Assembly (NCBI GenBank): GCA_045587485.1
Contig: JAZNCI010000045.1
Location: 1-21,428, forward strand
DNA: 21,428 nt
Direction: 5' to 3'
Origin: SIG440 sp045587485
GTDB taxonomy: Bacteria; Bacillota; Clostridia; Monoglobales; Monoglobaceae
How positions within the stretch are numbered: the stretch's first letter is position 1; every line of letters starts with the position of its first letter. The position numbers and the translations under genes were made by a program. Below, piece after piece: positions 15,431 through 21,428 of the stretch. The notes beneath the pieces are model-generated. The model did no database searches and was not told the DNA's origin. It saw only the letters and a list, made by a program, of their open reading frames with translations.

Positions 15431-15459
15431 TTGCTTTTTCCTTTTTAAAATGATATAAT
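15431..15459 (+). promoter_or_regulatory. Promoter of the LacI-family regulator gene
   Basis: TTGCTT (15431-15436) and a perfect TATAAT (15454-15459) are spaced by 17 nt, with an extended -10 TG at 15451-15452. Transcription would begin near 15466, giving a leader of about 45 nt before ATG 15512. Confidence 0.8.
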
Positions 15460-15466
15460 TCTTACG

Positions 15467-15478
15467 TAAATCGTTTTA
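15467..15478. promoter_or_regulatory. Operator-like palindrome at the LacI-family gene start site
   Basis: TAAATCGTTTTA is a near palindrome around a central CG, the hallmark of LacI-family operators; ten of twelve positions are symmetric. It begins at the expected transcription start of the LacI-family gene, a position suited to autorepression. Its CG centre is 92 bp from that of the distal site. Confidence 0.5.
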
Positions 15479-15511
15479 GTGTAATTACATCAAAGTTAAC
15501 GGAGTGATTAT

Positions 15512-16513
15512 ATGAAAAAACTGACCGTAAAGGACATCGCAAAAAAAGCAGGCGTGTCTGTTACAGCCGTATCCTTTGTTTTAAACAATAAACCTGGAGT
15601 AAGTGATGCAACGCGTGAAAGAGTGCAGAAAATCATCAACGAAACTGATTTCAAGCCATCTCTGAGTTCAAAAAAGCTTGTTTTAAATAAGAGCTTTAAC
15701 ATCTGCCTTATGATGAATGCATTTTCTTCTCCGTTTGAGGATTTGTTCTATTTTGAAATCACTCGAGGAATAATAAACAGAGGTATGAAATGCAATTATA
15801 ACGTCATAATAAGCAAGCCAATAATGTCACAAAGCGAGCTTCCCGACCTTATATATTCAGGCGATGCTGACGGCATAATATTTATGCAGGATATAAATCA
15901 TGCGCTAATTGACAAGGCAAACGCAAGCGGTGTTCCGTTTGTGATTGTTGACTCTCATTCAAATAACGATAATGTCACATCAATTAACCCTGATTACCAA
16001 AAGGCTACTTTCGACGCTACATCGTATTTAATAAAGCGCGGACACACTGATATCTCAATGATTGCATCCAACGTTGTGACCGATTTTTTTGTCCAGACCT
16101 TTTCGGGCTTTAGTAAGGCTATGGCGATGCATAACATAACACCTAATCCTGATTTTTGTAACATCTCTGCCTCAAGCGAGGATTCGGCATACGAGGAGGC
16201 TAAAAAGCTTTTTGAAAGAAAAAACCGTCCATCTGCCGTTTTGTGTACTGTTGACAGCTTTGCTATCGGTGTTATGAGATGTGCTAAGGATATGAATTTG
16301 AAAATTCCTGAAGATGTTTCTATAATTGGCATTGATGACATACTGCTTTCACGCTACATTGAGCCAAAACTTACGACTATTGGCATCGATAAAGCAGGAA
16401 TAGGAACACTTGCTATGGATATGATAGTTCAAAAAATAAAAGGAAAGAACGTTGAAAGCATACTTCTTCCAATGGAATTAATTGAGCGTGATTCTGTAAA
16501 AACTATAAAATAA
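15512..16513 (+). CDS. LacI/GalR-family transcriptional regulator
   Basis: A 333-residue regulator and the only plus-strand gene. Residues 1-55 are the LacI helix-turn-helix and hinge (LTVKDIAKKAGVSVTAVSFVLNN, then GVSDATRERVQKII). The rest is a periplasmic-binding-protein-like sugar-sensing domain with DGIIFMQ, the PSAVLCTVDSFAIGVMR segment and PEDVSIIGIDDI, standard family landmarks. Length is normal. GGAG lies 8 nt before ATG 15512. It is divergent from the CBM9-AraC operon and convergent with the sugar-isomerase operon, sharing a terminator with the latter. It presumably represses genes of this locus in answer to an intracellular sugar; two operator-like sites in its own upstream region suggest autoregulation. 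Effector and targets are inferred, not seen. Confidence 0.93.
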   Translation: MKKLTVKDIAKKAGVSVTAVSFVLNNKPGVSDATRERVQKIINETDFKPSLSSKKLVLNKSFNICLMMNAFSSPFEDLFYFEITRGIINRGMKCNYNVIISKPIMSQSELPDLIYSGDADGIIFMQDINHALIDKANASGVPFVIVDSHSNNDNVTSINPDYQKATFDATSYLIKRGHTDISMIASNVVTDFFVQTFSGFSKAMAMHNITPNPDFCNISASSEDSAYEEAKKLFERKNRPSAVLCTVDSFAIGVMRCAKDMNLKIPEDVSIIGIDDILLSRYIEPKLTTIGIDKAGIGTLAMDMIVQKIKGKNVESILLPMELIERDSVKTIK

Positions 16514-16540
16514 AAGACTGCCTGCGGGCAGTCTTTTATT
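16509..16540. terminator. Bidirectional intrinsic terminator between convergent LacI and isomerase operons
   Basis: A perfect 14-bp inverted repeat has arms AATAAAAGACTGCC (16509-16522) and GGCAGTCTTTTATT (16527-16540) around the loop TGCG. The plus strand continues TTAACTTTATTTTATTT and the minus strand TTATAGTTTTT, so both transcripts get a U-rich end. The LacI-family TAA (16511-16513) lies inside the left arm, and the isomerase stop is 10 nt away. Confidence 0.88.
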
Positions 16541-16550
16541 TAACTTTATT

Positions 16551-17228
16551 TTATTTGTCATACTCATTACACAAAAGATAAAGCGGTGCTTCGTCTTCTT
16601 CGATTTCAGGAAAACGTCCTGTTTTTTCATAGAATCGGTTGTCATTAGCATCATCATTGCACATAGATACTTCCTGAACAATTATAGTACCTTTCCCCTC
16701 TTCGCCCCAGAACTTGTGATAAAGTCCAGGTGTTAAGGTTACGCTGTCACCAGGCTTTAGGCAAAGCTCGTAGCCTGCAGGGAAGGTGTGCTTTACTCCG
16801 TCAACTGAAATTTCAACATCCGTATCTGCAAGTTCTTCATTTTCAGTTGAGTTGTAAAGCTTAATTATAAGGTTTCCGCCACCGCGGTTTATAATGTCCT
16901 CCATCTTATTCCAATGAAAATGCATGGGTGTAATTTGCTTTTCCTTTACAACCATAAGCTTCTCTGCGTAAGGCTTTGGATATTTATCTTTAAGTTTCTG
17001 ATTTCCATTACGAAGAGTGATTAAAAATAAACCTGTGTCATAAAAATCACCACTTCCAAAGTCGGTTATATCCCAGCCAAGCATATTATCTTTAATTTCC
17101 CGAGTTTCTTCTCCTTTTGTTTTCCATTCATCCGCTGTCCACAGAACGAACTCAGGAAGAGAAATTTTATATTCTTTAAACAAGCTAAGTGCATCTTTCA
17201 TTATTGCATTTATTTCTGAACGTTTCAT
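16551..17228 (-). CDS. D-lyxose isomerase (cupin-fold sugar ketol-isomerase)
   Basis: A 225-residue protein matching the long D-lyxose isomerase family (E. coli z5688 type, about 227 residues), which interconverts D-lyxose and D-xylulose and also D-mannose and D-fructose. MHFHWNKMEDIINRGGGNL at 102-120 supplies metal ligands H103, H105 and E110, and LTPGLYHKFWG supplies H171, as expected for this cupin. FVLWTADEW near residue 27 and ITDFGSGDF near 54 are also typical. No signal peptide, so cytoplasmic. GGAGGT lies 6 nt before ATG 17228. It is the last gene of the isomerase operon, 16 nt after the L-fucose-isomerase-family gene, and is followed by the bidirectional terminator. The in vivo sugar is uncertain because members are promiscuous. 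Confidence 0.85.
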   Translation of the reverse strand: MKRSEINAIMKDALSLFKEYKISLPEFVLWTADEWKTKGEETREIKDNMLGWDITDFGSGDFYDTGLFLITLRNGNQKLKDKYPKPYAEKLMVVKEKQITPMHFHWNKMEDIINRGGGNLIIKLYNSTENEELADTDVEISVDGVKHTFPAGYELCLKPGDSVTLTPGLYHKFWGEEGKGTIIVQEVSMCNDDANDNRFYEKTGRFPEIEEDEAPLYLLCNEYDK

Positions 17229-17244
17229 TTTTTACCTCCAAACG

Positions 17245-18549
17245 TTATATTTCATACATTAATATATTATTTATTTTGCAGAAGTATCTAAGCTCTTCCA
17301 TATAATCGCCGTAAGCCACCATCCAGTGATGTCCTATTCCGTTTGCCATAATTTCTTTATTTATATCAAATACAGATTTATCAAACTTAATTTTAACAGG
17401 GTTTCCTGGGAACTCCATAGAGCACGGAATCGCATCGCCCACCATTGCACTTAGCCTAAACGTATCTCCGTGACCGCAAATATTTACCGCAGTTACCTTT
17501 CCTGTTTTAACTAAGAACTTTGTGCAAACGCCTGTTTCAGCTAAGCGTACAGGGCATAAATCTATCTCGCCCTCTGCTATCGAAAATCCTGATGAACCGC
17601 AATGAGCAAACAATATGCTATTCTCTTTCTCGTCAAGATATAAAAGGTCGGTATTGTTTATCGGCTTTCCAGAAAGCTCATACATCAGTTTCATTGTAAG
17701 AGCATTTGTTACATCCCCTTCACAAGAGCCTACTATCCCCTCTTCTGAAAGAAGTGAGTAACCTAAACAAATTTTTCCCATATATGTAGTGTAGCATTTA
17801 ACAGAAAGTGCCTCTAAATCATACTCTTTTGAAAGCTCCTTTAATGCACTGTAATACTTAATTGATTCTATCATTGATTCCTTTGAAGAAGAAACCTTGC
17901 AGGGAGATAAAATATCTTTTTTCTCCTCTAAAATTTTTTCAGCCTCGCTATCGGTCATAGCAGCAACTTTATTGAGCATTTCTTTTTCGTCAAGGTTTAC
18001 AACTCTTGCACCCAGCTTTTGTTTTATTGAAAACTCGTCATAAGCAATCTCTGTCATACCCTTAACTCTTCCGCCTATCGCACCGACTCTTGTTCTGCTC
18101 ATAACAGTTTTAAGTGCGTATGCCGTGGCAATTTTTTTTGTTTCTTTTGCACACTCTACACTATCAGCGTCACCATAGATAAACTCATAGGTTTTTCCAA
18201 TATCTGTAAACACAGCCCCAATTTGATGAGCACAACAAAGCGAGCCTGTTTCTTTAGCGGGATATGCTCTTAGTATTACAGGCTTATCGATATATGAAAG
18301 AAGGTCTAAAAGGTGATGGTCTTCGCTCCACGTTGCGATACAAATCATTAAAAGGTCAACATCCTTTGTTTTCAAAACCTCTGCTGCCTTTTTGACTGTA
18401 TCTAAGTCGTGCATAATCACGCCGGCATTTTCGCAAATCACGCCTGCATCTTCTAATGTTTTTGCGGTTTGGTTTAAAAGGTTTTCGGCATCATCATATC
18501 CTACCTCAAAGGGATGAGCCAAACCCACAGTTGCAATACTTAATTTCAT
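17245..18549 (-). CDS. L-fucose/L-arabinose isomerase family protein
   Basis: A 434-residue cytoplasmic protein of the FucI/AraA superfamily, which converts aldoses to ketoses with a bound divalent metal. Residues 1-170 are the N-terminal Rossmann-like part (SIATVGLAHPFEVG, then VDLLMICIATWSEDHHLL). The C-terminal half holds GSCEGDVTNALTMKLMYELSG and LFAHCGSSGFSIAE, the usual landmarks; probable metal ligands are E277, D301 and one of H407/H408 in GIGHHWMVAYGDY. It is shorter than true FucI (about 590 residues) and AraA (about 500), so it belongs to the compact branch and its sugar cannot be assigned. AGGAG lies 8 nt before ATG 18549, and the upstream gene's TAG overlaps that ribosome binding site region, suggesting coupling. 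Confidence 0.82.
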   Translation of the reverse strand: MKLSIATVGLAHPFEVGYDDAENLLNQTAKTLEDAGVICENAGVIMHDLDTVKKAAEVLKTKDVDLLMICIATWSEDHHLLDLLSYIDKPVILRAYPAKETGSLCCAHQIGAVFTDIGKTYEFIYGDADSVECAKETKKIATAYALKTVMSRTRVGAIGGRVKGMTEIAYDEFSIKQKLGARVVNLDEKEMLNKVAAMTDSEAEKILEEKKDILSPCKVSSSKESMIESIKYYSALKELSKEYDLEALSVKCYTTYMGKICLGYSLLSEEGIVGSCEGDVTNALTMKLMYELSGKPINNTDLLYLDEKENSILFAHCGSSGFSIAEGEIDLCPVRLAETGVCTKFLVKTGKVTAVNICGHGDTFRLSAMVGDAIPCSMEFPGNPVKIKFDKSVFDINKEIMANGIGHHWMVAYGDYMEELRYFCKINNILMYEI

Positions 18550-18559
18550 AGTTTTTCTC

Positions 18560-19393
18560 CTAACCTTGTTTTTTTAGTCGCCATTTTTCACAAAATTCTG
18601 CCGTATCCCCCGCCTTGACTTCAAAAAGCGGCGAAAGACTTTCAATTTCCACCATATGCCTGCACATAAAGATTTCAAACGAAACTCCCCCGTCAGGATA
18701 CTCTAAAGATGGATTGATTTCATACGATTTTTCAAAAACTACCCCTTTATTTTCATAGGTAACAGGGCCGTTTGGATGTCCTATACCAATTTTATACTTT
18801 TGCAGAATTGGTTTATGCGAAAGAGTTATTAACTCACGCTCATATTTTGCTCGTTCGTCACCCAGACTCGTATAATCCCACATCGTTATTTTGTGAAGCG
18901 GGTCATATCCATTTTCGCGGTATCTTAAAGGAATAAGAGCTTTTCCGCAGGGAGCAACCGAGGTTACTCCCCATATTGAAAATTTCCTCTTTAGCTTTTC
19001 AGTGTTTAACACTTTGTGTCTTATGCAGATTTCTTCGTCATCTGAAAACTCTATCTCTATGCTTTTTTTAACACTGAGATAAGGGTCTTCCTCTTGAAAA
19101 AGTCTTATCTTGTTGCCCGAGATTTCATATTCTATGGGACTGTTGTCAGGAAAGTATTCTTTTTCTGACTCAGGAGCAATCCAAAGCCTGTGCCCGCCAC
19201 GCACTCTAAAACCTTCGGGCGTGCAAAGGTCATTTAAGTCGTTTGGTTGCTCATAAAAAAGATTTTCTTCATCTTTATACGATAAATGCCCTATTCTTAT
19301 TCCAAACTCAAGCGGAATACCTATTTCAACAACCCCGTTATCCGCAAAAAGTGCCTTTCCCCATACGGGATGATTTATTATCTTCGTATTCAT
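18560..19393 (-). CDS. DUF4380-like / aldose-1-epimerase-fold protein
   Basis: A 277-residue cytoplasmic protein with features of the galactose-mutarotase-like DUF4380 family: VVEIGIPLEFGIRIGHLSYKDEENLF near the N-terminus and RVRGGHRLWIAPESEKEYFPD around residues 63-83, then a long run of beta-strands (SWGVT-type segment FSIWGVTSVAPCGKALIPL). Members share the supersandwich fold of sugar epimerases, but their reaction is not established. ATG 19393 is only 4 nt after the PIG-L gene's TAA and has no clear ribosome binding site, so translation is probably coupled to that gene. Given two sugar isomerases downstream, an anomer-converting or sugar-binding role is plausible, but that is inference. 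Confidence 0.7.
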   Translation of the reverse strand: MNTKIINHPVWGKALFADNGVVEIGIPLEFGIRIGHLSYKDEENLFYEQPNDLNDLCTPEGFRVRGGHRLWIAPESEKEYFPDNSPIEYEISGNKIRLFQEEDPYLSVKKSIEIEFSDDEEICIRHKVLNTEKLKRKFSIWGVTSVAPCGKALIPLRYRENGYDPLHKITMWDYTSLGDERAKYERELITLSHKPILQKYKIGIGHPNGPVTYENKGVVFEKSYEINPSLEYPDGGVSFEIFMCRHMVEIESLSPLFEVKAGDTAEFCEKWRLKKQG

Positions 19394-19397
19394 AGCT

Positions 19398-20114
19398 TTA
19401 CGGCAAAACTCTACGGGGAACTACTCTGAACGCATCATTTGCCATACGGAAGCCTTCTGCGTATTCAACACCGCACTGAATGCCTCTGTATCTTGCTATT
19501 GTGTAATAATCTTCAAAGAAATCCTTGTCAGAAAGCGTGTCCTTATAGTTATCAGACATCCAGGTAACCTGGCTTTTGTGTTCTCTGCACATAGCCATTT
19601 TGATTTCCATGGTGTCAGTTATGTCAACATACTCTGTCGGAACAAAGCCTAATCCGTTTACGGGCTCATAGTATGCAATAATCGGAATTTTATCGTAGGC
19701 AGGAGCCTGAGTCTGTATCTTAGCAACAGGAATCATAACCGCAATATCATTTATGATTTTGCTTGTAAGCTCGTGGTCAGGGTTATAGTCCTCAGGGTTA
19801 TGGGTAAGTATTATATCCGCCTTGCAGTATCTTACCAAGTTAATAAAAGCAAGTCTTGCAGCTCTGTCTTCAAAAAACATTTCATCGTCATAATCTAAGC
19901 AGATGTATTCAGCTCCGATTATGGCAGCAGCACGTCTTGCCTCTTCTTTTCTAATTTTTGCAATTTCATCCATAGGAAGTGTAGCAGAGCCGATATTTCC
20001 ATTAGTTGCAGTTGCAGTAAACACCTTGTGACCCTGTTTTGCATATTTTGCAAGCGTTCCGCCGCAAGATGTTTCAATATCATCAGGATGTGCACCGATT
20101 GCTAATATATTCAT
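19398..20114 (-). CDS. PIG-L/LmbE-family zinc deacetylase
   Basis: A 238-residue protein of the PIG-L (LmbE-like) family, zinc hydrolases that remove N-acetyl groups from sugar conjugates. The metal site is visible: AHPDD at 8-12 (H9, D12) and HNPEDYNPDHE near 105-115, with H114 as third ligand. I chose ATG 20114 rather than the in-frame ATG at 20129: GGAGG lies 6 nt upstream of 20114 and would be coding if the earlier codon were used, and the family starts with a strand like NILAIGAHPDD. No signal peptide. It heads a four-gene run with the epimerase-like and isomerase genes. Its presence hints that the imported glycan carries acetylated sugars or amino sugars. Confidence 0.88.
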   Translation of the reverse strand: MNILAIGAHPDDIETSCGGTLAKYAKQGHKVFTATATNGNIGSATLPMDEIAKIRKEEARRAAAIIGAEYICLDYDDEMFFEDRAARLAFINLVRYCKADIILTHNPEDYNPDHELTSKIINDIAVMIPVAKIQTQAPAYDKIPIIAYYEPVNGLGFVPTEYVDITDTMEIKMAMCREHKSQVTWMSDNYKDTLSDKDFFEDYYTIARYRGIQCGVEYAEGFRMANDAFRVVPRRVLP

Positions 20115-20138
20115 AAAAAACCTCCACAATTTAAAAAT

Positions 20139-20172
20139 ATGAGCCGCATAAGCTTTAGCTTGTGCGGCTCAT
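20139..20172. terminator. Strong intergenic hairpin upstream of the PIG-L gene
   Basis: Fifteen-base arms ATGAGCCGCATAAGC (20139-20153) and GCTTGTGCGGCTCAT (20158-20172) flank the loop TTTA, with one imperfect pair (U-G if read on plus, C-A on minus). On the minus strand it is followed by ATTTTTAAATT and then, within 20 nt, the PIG-L ribosome binding site. It probably terminates or partly attenuates transcription from the upstream cupin gene. Confidence 0.65.
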
Positions 20173-20178
20173 GCCCGA

Positions 20179-20241
20179 CTATTTATCGTACTGATTTTTA
20201 GTAACTACATAATCTACCCCATTTGGTACATAGGTCGTTCC
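20179..20241 (-). pseudogene. Possible orphan 3' tail of a lost gene
   Basis: On the minus strand, directly after an in-frame TAA (20244-20242), 20 sense codons end in TAG (20181-20179). They encode a peptide finishing VPNGVDYVVTKNQYDK. This looks like a real protein C-terminus, similar in style to the tails of RbsB-type periplasmic sugar-binding proteins (DTGV..VTKDN) or to the last residues of the D-lyxose isomerase (LLCNEYDK). It ends 6 nt before the hairpin, as a real gene would. No head, start codon or ribosome binding site exists. Weak evidence, short length. Confidence 0.3.
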
Positions 20242-20272
20242 TTACAAAATATTACATCATGCTGATGCAACA

Positions 20273-21428
20273 TTAACCCTGTTTCCATCTCTGAATTACG
20301 CAGGTTACTCTTCCGCCCTCTTCGTTAATGATTTCATAATCACCAAAAGATGCGGGAATTACTAAAGTCTGGAATTTATCACAAACTGCATAAAGGTCGT
20401 TGTTTGCTTTTGAGCGAACTGTAACCTTTGAGCCTACAGTGAGTGTAAACATATGCATAAATTTGCCCTCTGTTGAGTATTCACCTGTCTTTTCAAAGTG
20501 AATTCTTTCAACGTGGTATGGCATTACAGGTGTTGATTTATAGCGGTCAATGAAGTATTCCTTTGTCCACTTAACAACAGAAGGAGTTGAAAGAAGGTGG
20601 TCTTTTACCCAAGATGCTCTTCTTGTTTTTTCCATATTTCTGCCATGCTCTAAGTGCATTTTTAAAGGCTTGCCTGTCATTGTTTTCTTCTCGTCATCCC
20701 ATGACGGTCTTGCAAAGTCATATTCAAAGAATGAATACTCTGTTCCGTTTATTGAGGGGTTGGTATCCATCTCCAGTACCATCTGGTTACCGCCGTGACC
20801 GTGCATTGTTCCAGGCGGGATGAGATAAAGGTCGCCTTCTTTGCTTGACCAATTAGCGATAAAGTCTTTCCAATTTTCAATTGGCTTGATGTTCTGTGAT
20901 TCTTCACAGAGTCTTTCCCATTCTTCAATATCTGCATCATCGTGGAAGCCCATCCAGGTGTTTGCGCCTTCATAAGCTTCAGCTATGTAATATGTTTCAT
21001 ATCTGCCAAGGGGCTCGTCGAAGTTGTCTTCAACATATTTGCTGCTTGGGTGAATATGCATAGGCATTGAAATTCTCTCTGCAGGCTGAGGTGTTGGATG
21101 CCAGCCGTCATCAAGCCATATATCGAGTGGGAATAAACCAGGATATTTTTTGTCTATGAGTTCACCAACTAATTCCTTACCATACTGCATAGCGTTGAGC
21201 ATAGGCATAGAAATGCTTCTTTCACCGCCAAAGTCAATAAGGATACGAAGTTCAGGTCCTGCGATTTTGTTCCAAGCGTTATTAGCTAAGCCTTCTACGC
21301 CATAGTCCATATCATTGTATCTGTAAGCTCCCCAAGGACCGGGGCTAAAGATTTTAACTTCGTGGATAGGATATTTAACAAGTGTTGACATTATTTCGTT
21401 ATAAGCTTTAACCGGAACGAGAACAAGG
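20273..21428 (-). CDS. Class I mannose-6-phosphate-isomerase-like cupin protein, possibly 5'-truncated
   Basis: A cupin-type sugar-phosphate isomerase-like protein. Counting from ATG 21391 it has 372 residues. FSPGPWGAYRY (15-25) and FPLDIWLDDG (87-96) precede ISMPMHIHPSSKYV (107-120), giving metal ligands H112 and H114; YETYYI adds E132, and PPGTMHGHG adds H197 or H199. These match class I mannose-6-phosphate isomerases (mannose-6-P to fructose-6-P), although the Q of the usual QxH motif is replaced. ATG 21391 lacks a ribosome binding site, and the frame is open for 12 more codons to the window edge (LVLVPVKAYNEI), so the real start may lie outside; longer relatives of about 590 residues carry the PGPWG motif mid-protein. 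The substrate may be another sugar. Confidence 0.78.
   Translation of the reverse strand, partial: LVLVPVKAYNEIMSTLVKYPIHEVKIFSPGPWGAYRYNDMDYGVEGLANNAWNKIAGPELRILIDFGGERSISMPMLNAMQYGKELVGELIDKKYPGLFPLDIWLDDGWHPTPQPAERISMPMHIHPSSKYVEDNFDEPLGRYETYYIAEAYEGANTWMGFHDDADIEEWERLCEESQNIKPIENWKDFIANWSSKEGDLYLIPPGTMHGHGGNQMVLEMDTNPSINGTEYSFFEYDFARPSWDDEKKTMTGKPLKMHLEHGRNMEKTRRASWVKDHLLSTPSVVKWTKEYFIDRYKSTPVMPYHVERIHFEKTGEYSTEGKFMHMFTLTVGSKVTVRSKANNDLYAVCDKFQTLVIPASFGDYEIINEEGGRVTCVIQRWKQG

Noticed and set aside
17215..17245. AACGTT-containing repeats around the D-lyxose isomerase start as LacI-type operators
   Set aside because: One lies in the coding sequence and the other overlaps the ribosome binding site region inside a tightly spaced operon; neither has the AAAKCGTTTT form seen near the LacI-family gene.

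Overview
The window looks like a piece of a Firmicutes (Clostridia-type) chromosome from a plant- or host-glycan degrader. Reasons: moderately AT-rich DNA, strong AGGAGG-type ribosome binding sites, S-layer-homology (SLH) proteins, a lipoprotein sugar-binding protein of the LplA type, copper-amine-oxidase-like stalk domains, a membrane-anchored AraC-type sensor and a LacI-type repressor. No phage, transposon, CRISPR, rRNA or tRNA is visible. All genes but one (the LacI-type regulator) are on the minus strand.

Region A (1-12036, minus strand) is a probable five-gene surface operon read from right to left: a C-terminally SLH-anchored protein (10325-11920), an N-terminally SLH-bearing protein (7481-10309), a carbohydrate ABC solute-binding lipoprotein (5910-7454), and two tandem paralogous secreted polysaccharide-lyase-like proteins of the heparinase II/III type (2492-5869, and a second cut by the left edge, 1-2382). 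A good sigma-A promoter lies at 11966-11994. Abutting its -35 is a 45-nt element (11992-12036).

Region B (12037-15228, minus strand) is a two-gene operon: a small leaderless CBM9-like protein and a 701-residue two-TM AraC-family sensor/regulator, ending in a terminator at 12048-12086. The same 45-nt element (39 of 45 positions identical, with a 21-nt and a 7-nt block invariant) sits at 15184-15228, in the equivalent position before this operon. I infer that the AraC-type sensor binds this element and activates both its own operon and the surface operon.

Region C (15229-16540) holds regulatory DNA and the divergent LacI-family gene, with a near-ideal promoter and two LacI/CcpA-like operators whose CG centres lie 92 bp apart. 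The gene ends in a bidirectional terminator that contains its stop codon.

Region D (16551-21428, minus strand) is a cytoplasmic sugar-conversion cluster: a class I mannose-6-phosphate-isomerase-like cupin protein (probably cut by the right edge), a PIG-L/LmbE deacetylase, a DUF4380-like aldose-epimerase-fold protein, an L-fucose/L-arabinose-isomerase-family protein and a D-lyxose isomerase. A strong hairpin, and what looks like the orphan tail of a lost gene, separate the first of these from the other four.

Taken together this reads as a Gram-positive polysaccharide utilisation locus: surface binding and cleavage of an acidic glycan, capture by a lipoprotein, sensing across the membrane, and intracellular deacetylation and isomerisation of uncommon sugars. 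The substrate cannot be determined from sequence alone.
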